A DNA stretch of 64,000 bases from Woeseiaceae bacterium (GTDB taxonomy: Bacteria; Pseudomonadota; Gammaproteobacteria; Steroidobacterales; Woeseiaceae). The stretch is taken from positions 1-64,000 of the forward strand of contig JANQMR010000024.1 in NCBI GenBank assembly GCA_028279985.1. The letters are read 5' to 3'. Below, piece after piece: positions 35,177 through 44,988 of this stretch. The translations under genes and the position numbers were made by a program. The notes below the pieces were generated by a model. That model searched no databases. It saw only the letters and a program-made list of their open reading frames with translations, and had not been told where the DNA came from. The stretch's first letter is position 1; every line of letters begins with the position of its first letter.

Positions 35177-36715
35177 TTACGGCCGTGAGTTGCGGCCATG
35201 CGCCTCAGCCATGAGCTTGAGCGTCGTGACGACGCCGTTGCCCAGCAGGTGGCTCAGCCAGTAAATCACCCTGGATTTCAGTTGCGCGTCGCGGCACAGG
35301 TCCTCTCCGAATACGGCGGTAAGACCGAACATGCCGTCAACCAGCCGTTCGACGTCGACCAGGTTATCCTCGATGCTGTCTTGCTCTATCTGCTTGCAGG
35401 TCTCCGCCAGCGGATCCTGAACCTCGATGGCGGCGCCGTCATCGTCGTAGGCCATGACGTAGCGAATCCACGCGGCGATCGCCAGCGCCAGGTGTTCGAA
35501 GGGCCTGCCGGCCTGCAACAAATCGCGGACCGTGTTGAGCCAGCGCTGCGGCATCTTCTGCGAGCCGTCCATCGCGATCTGGTGCAATCTATGATTGAGC
35601 GCGGAATTCCTGAACCGTTCGATGAGGCTGTCCGCATACTCGTCGAGGTCGATGCCGGCCGGCTGCCGCAGGGTCGGGATGATCTCGTCGTGCATCAGCC
35701 CCTTGAGATAATGGTGGAACGATCTGTCGGCCATGACTTCATGCACGTAGCGATAGCCGGCGACGTAGCCGAGATAAGCCAAGGCCGAGTGAGGGCCGTT
35801 CAAAAGCCTCAGTTTCGCGATCTCGAAGGGTTCGACCTCATCGACCATGTCGACGCCGACCGCTTCCCACCGAGGCCTGCCGTTGGCAAAGCGATCCTCG
35901 ATCACCCACTGCGAAAACCGCTCCGCCTTGACCATGCCTTCATCGACATAGGCGCAGACGCGCCTCAAGGCCTCGATGTCTTCGGGCTGCGTGGCAGGTA
36001 CGATCCGATCGACCATGGAATTCGGAAACGGAACGCTGTCCGAGATCCACCGGGCCAAACCGGCGTCCCGCAGTGCCGCAAACTCGATGGTGAGGTTCCG
36101 CAACGTATCCCCGTTGCTCGGCAGGTTGTCGCAGCACAGGATCGTCGGGACCGGCAAGCCGTCCCGCCTGCGCAGCGCGAGGCTTTCGGTGATGAAACCG
36201 AGCGCGGTCGTCGGTCGGGACGGCTCCTCGAGGTCATGCCGAATTCCCGGATGTCCGGTATTCAGCTTTCCGGTCGCCGGATCGTGACAGTAACCCTTCT
36301 CGGTAATGGTCAGCGACACTATCCTGCAGTCTGCGGAGGACATCGCATCCAGCACCGCGCGCGGATCCTCGGGCGCCACGAGCACCCGGTCTATCGAACC
36401 GACGACTCGATAGTCCGTCACCGAATCGCTCATCTCGGCGACGGTGTACAGGCCGTCTTGTGGATTGAGCTGGTCCCGTACGTCCGGCTTCCTGAGCGAT
36501 ACGCCGACGATTTTCCAGTCGCCGCCGAATTTCGCGATCGCGCTGTCGGTGTACACCGCCTGGTGCGCCCGGTGGAACGCGCCGAGGCCGAGGTGGACGA
36601 TGCCGCAGCCGATCTCCGCGGGCGCATAGCGCGGCATTGCCACGCGACCGCCACCGTCCGCGAGCGCGAGTGCGCTCAGCCTTTTGTGCCGATCGATCGT
36701 CTTCTCGAGCGCCAT
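35177..36715 (-). CDS. uxuB: Fructuronate reductase / mannitol dehydrogenase family
   Basis: NADH-dependent reduction of D-fructuronate to D-mannonate. N-terminal Rossmann region IGCGIVHLGLGAFHRAHQAV and the catalytic Lys-Asn-His pattern in KLRLLNGPHSALAYLG. 512 residues fits polyol-specific long-chain dehydrogenases. It is 13 bp after uxaC in the same operon, which supports UxuB over mannitol dehydrogenase; tagaturonate (UxaB-like use) cannot be excluded. Confidence 0.9.
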   Translation of the reverse strand: MALEKTIDRHKRLSALALADGGGRVAMPRYAPAEIGCGIVHLGLGAFHRAHQAVYTDSAIAKFGGDWKIVGVSLRKPDVRDQLNPQDGLYTVAEMSDSVTDYRVVGSIDRVLVAPEDPRAVLDAMSSADCRIVSLTITEKGYCHDPATGKLNTGHPGIRHDLEEPSRPTTALGFITESLALRRRDGLPVPTILCCDNLPSNGDTLRNLTIEFAALRDAGLARWISDSVPFPNSMVDRIVPATQPEDIEALRRVCAYVDEGMVKAERFSQWVIEDRFANGRPRWEAVGVDMVDEVEPFEIAKLRLLNGPHSALAYLGYVAGYRYVHEVMADRSFHHYLKGLMHDEIIPTLRQPAGIDLDEYADSLIERFRNSALNHRLHQIAMDGSQKMPQRWLNTVRDLLQAGRPFEHLALAIAAWIRYVMAYDDDGAAIEVQDPLAETCKQIEQDSIEDNLVDVERLVDGMFGLTAVFGEDLCRDAQLKSRVIYWLSHLLGNGVVTTLKLMAEAHGRNSRP

Positions 36716-36728
36716 CCCGATGCCGTCC

Positions 36729-38156
36729 CTAGAGCTTGTAGGCCGCCTTTGCGAAGTTGTAGCTGAGATCGACGATCAGCTCCGCCGCGGCATCTTCGTC
36801 CAGCCGGTGACTTGCGACGAGCTCTGCAAGATGAACGCAATCCATGCGCCGCGCCATGTCGTGGCGCGCCGGAATCGACAAAAACGCCCGTGTATCGTCG
36901 TTGAAGCCCACCAGGTTGTAGAATCCGGCGGTCTCGTGCGTTGCGCGACGCATTCGCAACATGCCTTCCGGGCTGTCGTGAAACCACCAGGGTGGACCGA
37001 GCTTGAGTATCGGGTAGTGACCTGCGAGCGGCGCCAGCTCGCGGCTGTAACCGGATTCGTCCAGCGTAAAGACGATGACGCTCAGGTCCCGCTCATTGCC
37101 GAAGCGGTCCAGCAACGGCCGCAAGGCCTGCACGTAGTCGGTGCGGGACGGAATATCGGCCCCCATGTCGCGGCCGTGGGTGTCGAAGAGCTGCCGGTTG
37201 TGATTGCGGGAGGAGCCGGGATGGATTTGCATGACCAGGCCGTCTTCCAGCGACATCTCCGCCATTACGACGAGCATGTGCGCACGAAACAGCTCCGCAT
37301 CCTGCGGCTCCACCGCTCCGTGACGAGCCCGCGCAAGAATCCGTGCAAACAGGGCTTCGGCTTCTTTCGGGCCGAGATCGGCCGTCGCAGCCGTCGGATG
37401 ACCGTGGTCGCTCGACGTTGCGCCGGCGGATCTGAAAAAATCCCGGCGCGACCGCAATGCCTGCAGGTACTGGCCGTAGTCGCCGCAGTCGAAGCCGGTC
37501 ATCTCGCCCAGCACGGCGATGTTGTCGGCGAATCCTTCAAACTCGGGGTCGACCACCGGGTCGGGGCGGAATGCGGTAATCACACGCCCGGTCCAACCCG
37601 AATCGCGGATAGCGCGGTGATGCTCCAGCGTATCGATCGGCGATTCGGTCGTCGCCAGGACCTCGATGTTGAATCGATCGAACAGAGACCGCGGACGATA
37701 CTCATCGGACTTCAAGGCCGCATCGATCGTGTCGTAATACTCGTCCGCCGTGTCCGCGGAGAGGCGTTTCTCGATGCCGAACACGAAGTGAAAGACGTAG
37801 TCCAGCCACAGACCGCTCGGCGTGCCGCGAAACAGCCGGTAGTTATCGGCCAGCAATCGCCAGGCGGCGCGTGGGTCCACGTCGGGAACCGTACCGTCAC
37901 GTCGCGGAATGCCCAAGGACTCAAGCGAAATGCCCTGGCTGTAGAGCATGCGGAACACGTAGTGATCCGGATGAATGAACACCTCGCTCGGATTGGAAAA
38001 GGGCTCATTGCCGGCAAACCAAACCGGGTCCGTGTGCCCATGGGGACTCAGAATGGGCAGCGGTTCCGTCAGCTCGAACAGGCGTCGCGCGATAGCTCGC
38101 TGGGCCGGATCGGGTGAAAAAAATCGATCCGGATGCATTGACAATGGCTGGCTCAT
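36729..38156 (-). CDS. uxaC: Uronate isomerase (glucuronate/galacturonate)
   Basis: Amidohydrolase-fold enzyme converting D-glucuronate to D-fructuronate. PLILSPHGHTDP-type motif (PILSPHGHTDPVWFAGNE) holds the metal HxH; GLVMQIHPGSSRNHN and the C-terminal ARRMDCVHLAELV are typical. Starting at ATG 38156 gives 475 residues, near E. coli UxaC (470). The longer GTG start at 38219 lies upstream of the predicted transcription start and is rejected. First gene of an operon with uxuB and thuA, driven from the bidirectional LacI-controlled promoter. Confidence 0.93.
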   Translation of the reverse strand: MSQPLSMHPDRFFSPDPAQRAIARRLFELTEPLPILSPHGHTDPVWFAGNEPFSNPSEVFIHPDHYVFRMLYSQGISLESLGIPRRDGTVPDVDPRAAWRLLADNYRLFRGTPSGLWLDYVFHFVFGIEKRLSADTADEYYDTIDAALKSDEYRPRSLFDRFNIEVLATTESPIDTLEHHRAIRDSGWTGRVITAFRPDPVVDPEFEGFADNIAVLGEMTGFDCGDYGQYLQALRSRRDFFRSAGATSSDHGHPTAATADLGPKEAEALFARILARARHGAVEPQDAELFRAHMLVVMAEMSLEDGLVMQIHPGSSRNHNRQLFDTHGRDMGADIPSRTDYVQALRPLLDRFGNERDLSVIVFTLDESGYSRELAPLAGHYPILKLGPPWWFHDSPEGMLRMRRATHETAGFYNLVGFNDDTRAFLSIPARHDMARRMDCVHLAELVASHRLDEDAAAELIVDLSYNFAKAAYKL

Positions 38157-38219
38157 GAAAGGTCTTGCGGTCGCGACCGGGCGGTCGACCTCGTCGTCTC
38201 GGTTGTCGTTCGTACGCAC

Positions 38220-38260
38220 TATATAAGCCGGTTGACACCGGTGTCAATCGTGCGTATAAG
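38220..38260. promoter_or_regulatory. Bidirectional promoter with LacI palindrome (site 2)
   Basis: TTGACACCGGTGTCAA (38232-38247) is a perfect 16 bp palindrome whose two ends are the -35 boxes of opposed promoters. Plus: TTGACA (38232-38237), 17 bp, TATAAG (38255-38260) for lacI. Minus: TTGACA (38247-38242), 16 bp, TATATA (38225-38220) for uxaC. One bound repressor would block both. Confidence 0.9.
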
Positions 38261-38327
38261 ATTTGCAATCTTCGTTTACGATTTCGAAATAAAATCTCGA
38301 AACAATATCTCGAATAAGATCCCGAAT

Positions 38328-39404
38328 GTGAGCAAGCACCAGGCGAAAAGCGTTACCAGCATCGGGACCCGGCGGCAGTCGGGCGCGGCGACTATTGTCG
38401 ATGTCGCCCAACGCGCAGGCGTTTCGAAGAAAACCGTCTCGCGCGTGCTGAATTCGGAGCCCAACGTACGGCCCGAAACCCGCGACAAGGTTCTAAAGGC
38501 CATCGACGAACTCAAGTTCCGCAGGAGTCGACTGGGCCTCGCGCTGGCCCACAACCGGTCTTACATGATCGCACTGGTCTACGACAACCCGAGTGCCGAC
38601 TTTCTGTCCTACCTGCAAACCGGGGTCATGGATGCATGCAAGTCGCGGGGGATCGGATTGTATCTGCATCAATGCAGCTACGACTCGCCGACCCTGGTCG
38701 AGGACATGGCGCAGATGATCGGCAACACGGCGGTCGACGGACTCGTCCTGCCGTCGCCCGTTTGCGACCAGCAGCCGCTGTTGGAGCTACTGGAAGAAGA
38801 CAGGGTCCCGTATGTCTGCGTCAATCCGAAGGAACGGGACCATGGCCTGTCGGTCAGCGTCAATAACGAGCAGTCTGCGTTCGAATTGACGGCATACCTG
38901 GTGAGTCTGGGCCACAGGCGGATCGGTTTCATCAAGGGCCACCCGGAGCTCGCTTCCAGCGACATGCGCGAACGCGGCTTTCGCCGCGCGCTGGCCCGGG
39001 ACGGCATCGACGTGGACGAGGACCTGTTTGCGCAGGGAATGAACGATTTCGAGTCCGGCCGGGCCGCGGCAACCGAGCTTTTGAACCTCGACGACCGGCC
39101 GACCGCAATCTTCGCGAACAACGACGAGATGGCTGCCGGCGTGCTTTACGAAGCACAGTCGCATCGTCTGCGAGTGCCCGACGACGTCTCACTGATCGGC
39201 TTCGACAATACGCCGTTCTCGCAACACATCTGGCCGCGGCTCACGACGGCGGGTCAACCGATCGCCGAAATGGGCAAGACGGCTGCGGCGATGTTGATCG
39301 ACAGCTTCAACGACCGTGACGATACCGGCGAACGTCAGGCGAATCACGTCACCCTGGAATGTGAAATCCTGATTCGCGAATCGAGCCATTCTATCCAGTA
39401 TTAA
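38328..39404 (+). CDS. LacI family transcriptional regulator
   Basis: Sugar-responsive repressor, probably of the whole uronate locus and itself. HTH and hinge helix at about residues 22-75 (ATIVDVAQRAGVSKKTVSRV, KAIDELKFRRSR), followed by a periplasmic-binding-type sensor domain (IALVYDNPSADFLSYLQTGV to SLIGFDNTPFSQHIWPRLTT). GTG 38328 is the first start after the predicted transcript start near 38267; the upstream frame to 38232 runs through the operator. The leader has 15 bp degenerate repeats (about 38269-38325). Confidence 0.92.
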   Translation: MSKHQAKSVTSIGTRRQSGAATIVDVAQRAGVSKKTVSRVLNSEPNVRPETRDKVLKAIDELKFRRSRLGLALAHNRSYMIALVYDNPSADFLSYLQTGVMDACKSRGIGLYLHQCSYDSPTLVEDMAQMIGNTAVDGLVLPSPVCDQQPLLELLEEDRVPYVCVNPKERDHGLSVSVNNEQSAFELTAYLVSLGHRRIGFIKGHPELASSDMRERGFRRALARDGIDVDEDLFAQGMNDFESGRAAATELLNLDDRPTAIFANNDEMAAGVLYEAQSHRLRVPDDVSLIGFDNTPFSQHIWPRLTTAGQPIAEMGKTAAAMLIDSFNDRDDTGERQANHVTLECEILIRESSHSIQY

Positions 39405-39467
39405 TCTTCCCAATATTAATCTTCGCAATATTAGCCTTCCCAACATCGACCTTCCCGAGGACCCGGC

Positions 39468-41519
39468 GTGACAAAAAATCTAGTCTTCGTAATGACCCTG
39501 GCCGCCCTCCTGGCTGTCGCCTGCGACGCTCGCAACGATGCGGGAATCGTCATACTCGTCGACGAGTCCGCCGATATCGTCGACGAATCCACCGCGCTGG
39601 ACCTGCTCGACGACCTGCGTCGAGTGAGCGACCGGCCGGCGCGCATCGAGGTCTACGCGGGCGACCTGCCCGTCTCGGATCAGACCGTCTCGGATCAGAT
39701 AATAGTCGTCGGTACGATCGGGCAGCACGCGCTGATCGACGGGCTCGTCGCCGACGGCAAGCTCGCGTTGAGCAGCCAGGCGCCGGGGCCGCGCGGCGGC
39801 ATCTGGGCCAAGGTCACGAAGGACGGCCGCCAGCTTGCAGTCCTGGCGGGTTCCGATCAACAGGGCACGCAATACGCGGTCTACGACTACAGCAGCGAAG
39901 TGCTTGGAGTCGATCCGCTGAGCTACTGGACGGGTATCGATCCCGAGCCGATCCCGGACCTCGACGTCTACCGATTCGATGCGCGCGTCATCGATCCTCC
40001 GCAGATTCCGTATCTCATCTATTTCGAAAACGACGTCGACGAGCTCGCAAACCTCAAAGAGCCGCTTTTGGAATACGACTGGGAGACGTATACCGAGCTC
40101 ATCGACGCCCTGGTGCGACTGCGTTACAACGGCATCGAATTATTCGACATGCTGGGCAGGACCGAGTTTTTTACGCGCCCCGCGTACAAGGCGCTGCGAC
40201 CGGATTACCAGACGAACCTGGAGCTGGTCGACAGGATGATCGACTATGCGCACCAGAAGGGCATGCTGGTGCAGATCGACATGATGATGGGCCGCCAGTT
40301 CGGACAGATCACGACCGAGGAATCGAACTGCTGGTCGGCTCACAAGGCCGCCTGGATTCGTACCTGGTCACACTACCTGTCCAATACGCCGCTCGGCAAA
40401 GCCGATATCTTCACGCTTCGCCCGCGCAACCAGTTGCTGGACTGGCCGTACGTCAGTAGCTGTGACGAAGACCGGGTGACCGTCTTCAACGAAGTCTACT
40501 CGGAGTTCGGGAAGTTGCTCGACGAGCTCAAGCCGGGGGCCATCAAGGTCTGTGTCTGCTACGACGACGGCATGGACCTCTACAACGAGGGATTCGGACC
40601 GCCCGCGGACTTCATCGTCGCCTGGTCCGACGACGGCTGGGGCGGCTTCCGCGTCCTGCCCGAAGACACTCGCGGTTACCGCTTCGGCACCTACATGCAC
40701 GCGGGATTCTGGCTGAACCACACGGTGCATGACCCGTACCCGGAAAAGATCGACGAAATCATGACGATGATGGTCGACCGCTATGCCGCGGACGAATACC
40801 TGATGGTCAACGGCCAGACCTTCAGGCCGTTCATGCTGAACATCGAGGCGTTCAGCCGGTTCGCACAAGCGCCCGACGAATTCGACGGCGACGATTTCTA
40901 TCGCGAGTGGCTTGGCCGCTACTTCGACGAGCCCGCCATCGACGATGCAATACTCGCCTTGAAAAAACTCCATGCGGCTCAATTCGACAATGTCGGTTAC
41001 GTTCAAAATCTCTGGGAAATCAGAGAAGCGATCGCCTACGTCTCGGACAGGCCGATCGATCGTCCCGGCAGAACGCCCGTACCGGCCGATTTCGATCGCA
41101 TAGAACCCGACCTGGCACCCACCGTTCGCCGTCTCGAACTGCTTGGCGAGGCGAAGGATTTCGCGCAGGCCGCCATCGAGCGAGCGGGTCCCCAGGTCGA
41201 TTTCTTTCACGATCACGTCCTACTGCCGATTCTGCTCTACGAGGACCTGCTCCTGTTCGAATCGGACCTGCATCAAATGGCAGTACTGAAGCACGACGCG
41301 CCGGAACCGGCGGATGCGGCCACGCTGGCACGGGCGCGCGACATCCTCGAGCGAATGAAATCGAGCTTGGCCCAGCTATACGAGCGTCGTCTCGAGGGCG
41401 ATCGCTTGCAACGGTTCGCGGGTTGGTACGATCCGGCAAAACGGCGTCCCAACAACGGCTTTCCGACACTCGAGGACATCGAGGCAATCGAAAGCAATCT
41501 CGATAATGGTTGGCAATAA
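39468..41519 (+). CDS. GH115-like putative alpha-glucuronidase, lipoprotein
   Basis: Lipoprotein-like signal ending AVAC (Asp at +2). The N-terminal domain (about 60-160) has the GH67/GH115 pattern: VGTIGQHALIDGLVADGKL, LAVLAGSDQQGTQYAVYDYS, EVLGV. The barrel and following part carry WSDDGWGGFRVLPEDTRGYR, YMHAGFWLNH and a final FYREWLGRYF segment, the GH115 order (DDn-G-R, GvYYH). At 683 residues it is shorter than characterised GH115 enzymes. Start GTG 39468 has GAGG upstream; GH67 overlaps its end by 14 bp. Substrate is inferred as glucuronic-acid-substituted xylan or a related glycan. Confidence 0.7.
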   Translation: MTKNLVFVMTLAALLAVACDARNDAGIVILVDESADIVDESTALDLLDDLRRVSDRPARIEVYAGDLPVSDQTVSDQIIVVGTIGQHALIDGLVADGKLALSSQAPGPRGGIWAKVTKDGRQLAVLAGSDQQGTQYAVYDYSSEVLGVDPLSYWTGIDPEPIPDLDVYRFDARVIDPPQIPYLIYFENDVDELANLKEPLLEYDWETYTELIDALVRLRYNGIELFDMLGRTEFFTRPAYKALRPDYQTNLELVDRMIDYAHQKGMLVQIDMMMGRQFGQITTEESNCWSAHKAAWIRTWSHYLSNTPLGKADIFTLRPRNQLLDWPYVSSCDEDRVTVFNEVYSEFGKLLDELKPGAIKVCVCYDDGMDLYNEGFGPPADFIVAWSDDGWGGFRVLPEDTRGYRFGTYMHAGFWLNHTVHDPYPEKIDEIMTMMVDRYAADEYLMVNGQTFRPFMLNIEAFSRFAQAPDEFDGDDFYREWLGRYFDEPAIDDAILALKKLHAAQFDNVGYVQNLWEIREAIAYVSDRPIDRPGRTPVPADFDRIEPDLAPTVRRLELLGEAKDFAQAAIERAGPQVDFFHDHVLLPILLYEDLLLFESDLHQMAVLKHDAPEPADAATLARARDILERMKSSLAQLYERRLEGDRLQRFAGWYDPAKRRPNNGFPTLEDIEAIESNLDNGWQ

Positions 41520-43770
41520 GGCGCATGCCGCCAGGGCCCTCGCGGCCCTCTCGATGCTGGCCTTTATCCCGGCCGCGCCGGCCGAAAACCGGATGCCGGC
41601 CAACGAAAACGGCTACGAGGCCTGGTTGCGGTATCGGCCGATAACGACAATCGATACGACGACCGATACGACGACCGATACGACAATCAATCGGCCGACC
41701 AATCAGGACATCTCCAAAGCGCTCTCGTCGATCCACGTCGCCGGGGCCGGGCCCCGGCATACCGCGGCCCTCGACGAATTGCATCGTGGACTCTCGGCCA
41801 TGCTCGGTGCATCGCCGTCGATCGACGACGACACGCGCGAGTTGAGCGGCGGTCTTTATCTGGGGACGCGCACCGATTTCGAAGGCGCCTTGCCATCGGA
41901 GATCGCCGCCATGCTGGACGACATCGGGCCCGAGGGTTACGTCGTCGCATCCGTCCCGAACGAAGCCGGTACACCCGCCATAGTCGTGACGGCGGATGAC
42001 GACACGGGCCTGCTTTACGGGGCGTTCCGCCTGTTGCGTGAATTGCAGCTCGGCGCCGATTTCGCCGCGCTGAATATCGTCGACAGCCCTGCCCTGCCGC
42101 TGCGAATGATCAATCACTGGGACAACCTGGATCGTAGCACCGAGCGCGTCTACGGCGGCTTCAGCATCTTCGACTGGCCGAATCTGCCCGAAAGCCAGCC
42201 GAGATACCGGGACTACAGCCGCCTGATGGCGTCCGTCGGGATCAACGGCATCGTCGTCAACAACGTCAATACGTACAAGGAGGGTCGACTTGAAGGCTGG
42301 CGGATCATCACCGACGAATACCTCGACAAAGCCGCCGTTCTTGCCGGCGAGTTCGACCGTTATGGAATAAAGACCTACTTCTCGGTCAATTTCATGAGCC
42401 CGATCCTGTTCGGCGATCTCGATACGGCGGACCCGGCAGAACGTTCGGTGCAAAACTGGTGGCGGGACCGTGCGCGGCACATCAAGGAACGCATCCCGAG
42501 TTTCGGCGGCTTCCTGGTCAAGGCCGATTCCGAGGGTGAAGCAGGCCCGCACGCCTACGGTCGCACGCATTCCGAGGGTGCGAACATGCTGGCCGAGGCG
42601 CTAGCCCCGGTCGGCGGCGTCGTGATCTGGCGCGCGTTCGTCTACCGGCATCCGGAAGAGAGCCGCGGCAATGCGGATCGTGCCGTGCAGGCCTACGAGC
42701 ATTTCGCTCCGCTGGACGGCCGGTTCGCCGACAACGCGATCCTGCAGATCAAGCACGGCCCGATCGATTTCCAGGTCAACGAGCCGGTGTCGTCCTTGTT
42801 CAGCGGAATGCCGAACACAAATCTGATGCTGGAGCTGCAAATCACGCAGGAATACACCGGCAACGACATCCACCTGAACTTCCTGGCGCCGTTTTGGCGT
42901 CGGGTCTTGAGCTTCGACACGCACCGCGACGGCCCCGGATCGCCGTTGCGGGACATGCTGCAAGCGCGAAACGGTTCGTCGACGGCATGGGGCGTCGCGG
43001 GAGTCGGCAACTTTCACGACGGGTTGAACTGGACCGGCCACCTGTTGGCGCAGTCGAATGCGTACGCCTACGGAATGCTGGCCTGGAACCCCCGGCAGTC
43101 GCCCGAGACCATCGCCGGCGACTGGTCCGAACTGACCTTCGGGCGCAACCCGGACGTTGCGGGCAAGATCGCCGATATGCTGCTGCGTTCCTACGAAATC
43201 TACAGCAAGTATTACTTCCCGTACGGGCTCAGTCTGATGGGCTGGGCCGGCGGCGCGGCACCCGACGGCAACGGCGACCGCTCACGACCCGACCCGTATC
43301 GAAACATCGGCCGGTATCACCAGACAGACGCCATCGGCACGGGCTACGACCGGACCATCGCCACCGGAAGCGGGTATGTCGGCCAGTACCCGGAACCCCT
43401 GCGCGAGACGTACGAATCACCGCAAACCTGCCCGCCGGAAATGCTGCTCTGGTTTCACTACCTGCCGTACGACTTCGAAATGCCCTCCGGAAAGACGCTT
43501 ATCCAGTCGATTTACGACGACCACTACGAGGGCGTGGATATGGTCAAAGCCCTGCGCCGCGACTGGTTGTCGCTCGAGGGCCGCATCGACGAAGAACGGT
43601 ATTACCACGTACTCGGCAAGCTCAACCTGCAGCTCTCGGAAGCCATCCTCTGGCGCGACGTGATCAACGGGTTTTACCTCGATATGTCGGGTGTACCCGA
43701 TGCCGCCGGCCGGGTGCAGGCGCTTGACAGGCCCTACCGAGGGTTGCGCTACGGACACGGGCCTCGATAG
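41506..43770 (+). CDS. GH67 alpha-glucuronidase
   Basis: Removes (4-O-methyl-)glucuronic acid from the non-reducing end of aldouronic acids. Strong family segments are LPLRMINHWDNLDRSTERVY, GGFLVKADSEGEAGPHAYGR, IKHGPIDFQVNEPVSSLFSG (catalytic acids near residues 390-425) and SSTAWGVAGVGNFHDGLNWT. 754 residues. A signal peptide ends near residue 26 (PAAPA), so it is periplasmic or exported. A 12 bp x 3 in-frame repeat (41652-41687) gives a TDTT-type linker near residues 50-61. Confidence 0.95.
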   Translation: MVGNKAHAARALAALSMLAFIPAAPAENRMPANENGYEAWLRYRPITTIDTTTDTTTDTTINRPTNQDISKALSSIHVAGAGPRHTAALDELHRGLSAMLGASPSIDDDTRELSGGLYLGTRTDFEGALPSEIAAMLDDIGPEGYVVASVPNEAGTPAIVVTADDDTGLLYGAFRLLRELQLGADFAALNIVDSPALPLRMINHWDNLDRSTERVYGGFSIFDWPNLPESQPRYRDYSRLMASVGINGIVVNNVNTYKEGRLEGWRIITDEYLDKAAVLAGEFDRYGIKTYFSVNFMSPILFGDLDTADPAERSVQNWWRDRARHIKERIPSFGGFLVKADSEGEAGPHAYGRTHSEGANMLAEALAPVGGVVIWRAFVYRHPEESRGNADRAVQAYEHFAPLDGRFADNAILQIKHGPIDFQVNEPVSSLFSGMPNTNLMLELQITQEYTGNDIHLNFLAPFWRRVLSFDTHRDGPGSPLRDMLQARNGSSTAWGVAGVGNFHDGLNWTGHLLAQSNAYAYGMLAWNPRQSPETIAGDWSELTFGRNPDVAGKIADMLLRSYEIYSKYYFPYGLSLMGWAGGAAPDGNGDRSRPDPYRNIGRYHQTDAIGTGYDRTIATGSGYVGQYPEPLRETYESPQTCPPEMLLWFHYLPYDFEMPSGKTLIQSIYDDHYEGVDMVKALRRDWLSLEGRIDEERYYHVLGKLNLQLSEAILWRDVINGFYLDMSGVPDAAGRVQALDRPYRGLRYGHGPR
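41652..41687. repeat. 12 bp x 3 in-frame tandem repeat in GH67 gene
   Basis: Units CGATACGACGAC, CGATACGACGAC and CGATACGACAAT near the N-terminus of the mature protein, encoding a Thr/Asp linker. Confidence 0.9.
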
Positions 43771-43784
43771 GACTTCATGCGCCG

Positions 43785-44879
43785 TCAGTAATCGTCGACC
43801 ACTCCGGCTTCCACCTGGGCGTCGAAGAACAACGCTCCGGCGGCGAACTCATCGATCATTGCCGCAATGCCCGCGACCTGCGCACCGCTGCGCGTGTCGT
43901 AGTCCGAATCCGTATATCCCCACCAGTCCCAACATCCCTGCGGATTGAACAGGCTCTTCTCGACCTGCGGGTAGACGACGACGATGTCGTTGGTCTCGGC
44001 CCACTCGTTGTAACCGGCCTGCGTTGCGAAACGGTCCTCGACGAACTCGGCGCCCTGCCTGCAGCCGTGGAAGACGATATGCAAGCGACAATCGGACGGA
44101 TCGTCCCGACAGGACGCCGGCGCATAGACGAATCCCTCGCCGGCGATATCGGCATCGGTATCGAAGAACCGGGAGAAGTCCGCTTTCTGCAGATTGCCGG
44201 CGACCGCGGTCCCGGCGCGAGGGTTGAGCGCACCGTAGAGATGGGCAAACAGACGTCCGGCCGAATCGAAGTCGCAGGCATTCAGATAGTCCCCGCCCAT
44301 CTCCTTGCAGGCGACGCCTTTATCCAGCGTCGGAAAACCGTGCGCCGCTTCGACGTCGTCGACGAAGGCAACCGATCCGGCAGGCAGGAAGCTCCGGTAG
44401 AGCACGACCAAAAGTTCGCTGGTACGAGGCGATACGACATCGTCGACAGGGCTGTGAAACACCCAGGCGCGCGACTCGGCGAGTTTGTCCGTGCCCGCGA
44501 TACTGCCCGCGGCCGCCCTCTCCCTCACCGATGCGAGTATCGGCTCGACCTTCAAGCCCTCGCCCGTCAAACAGCGTCCCAGCGCCGTCTGTACGCTGCC
44601 TTCCGCGCAGTGATAAGGACCGCCCGCAATCGCCGCGACGCCGGCGATGCGATCCGCGAACGCAAGCTGCGTCTGCACGGCCATGTAGGCGCCCGACGAA
44701 ACCCCCGAGACGGAGATCCGATGCCTGTCGCGCCCGTCGAACGCCGCCGGTGTGCCTGAAGCCGGTTCGACCGGTTCATCGCGGTCGCCGCAGCCGACGA
44801 CCGGCAAGACGGCAACCGCTACCGCAGCCGCGCGGATCGCGGCGCGCATACTCGTTACACGCATGCTCGTTACGCGCAT
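43785..44879 (-). CDS. PHB depolymerase-like alpha/beta hydrolase, lipoprotein
   Basis: Lipobox VVGC with Cys30; the catalytic serine motif G-V-S-S-G is at residues 59-63 in RISVSGVSSGAYMAVQTQ. GGPYHCAEGS, WVFHSPVDDVVSP and IVFHGCRQGAEFV match exported short-chain PHA depolymerases. 364 residues. Start ATG 44879 follows GGAGG by 6 bp; a 15 bp tandem repeat creates two more in-frame ATGs and an MRVTSMRVTSMR start. It is next to phasin and phaC, so polymer or oligomer hydrolysis is likely. Confidence 0.82.
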   Translation of the reverse strand: MRVTSMRVTSMRAAIRAAAVAVAVLPVVGCGDRDEPVEPASGTPAAFDGRDRHRISVSGVSSGAYMAVQTQLAFADRIAGVAAIAGGPYHCAEGSVQTALGRCLTGEGLKVEPILASVRERAAAGSIAGTDKLAESRAWVFHSPVDDVVSPRTSELLVVLYRSFLPAGSVAFVDDVEAAHGFPTLDKGVACKEMGGDYLNACDFDSAGRLFAHLYGALNPRAGTAVAGNLQKADFSRFFDTDADIAGEGFVYAPASCRDDPSDCRLHIVFHGCRQGAEFVEDRFATQAGYNEWAETNDIVVVYPQVEKSLFNPQGCWDWWGYTDSDYDTRSGAQVAGIAAMIDEFAAGALFFDAQVEAGVVDDY

Positions 44880-44920
44880 GTTCGACCTCCGTTGGAAGCG
44901 CGACGGAGGTTGCTATGGTA

Positions 44921-44960
44921 AACAAAAATAAAGCGGGTGACGGAAACCGGCACCCGCTTT
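44921..44960 (-). terminator. Rho-independent terminator of the phasin gene
   Basis: On the minus strand AAAGCGGGTG and CACCCGCTTT pair around an 11 nt loop and are followed by ATTTTTGTTT. It lies 29 bp after the phasin stop. Confidence 0.9.
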
Positions 44961-44988
44961 CGCCAGCCTGATTCAGGGGGGGAGTCTG

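Noticed and set aside
38156..38219. Upstream GTG start for uxaC
   Set aside because: It lies before the transcription start predicted from the TTGACA/TATATA promoter.
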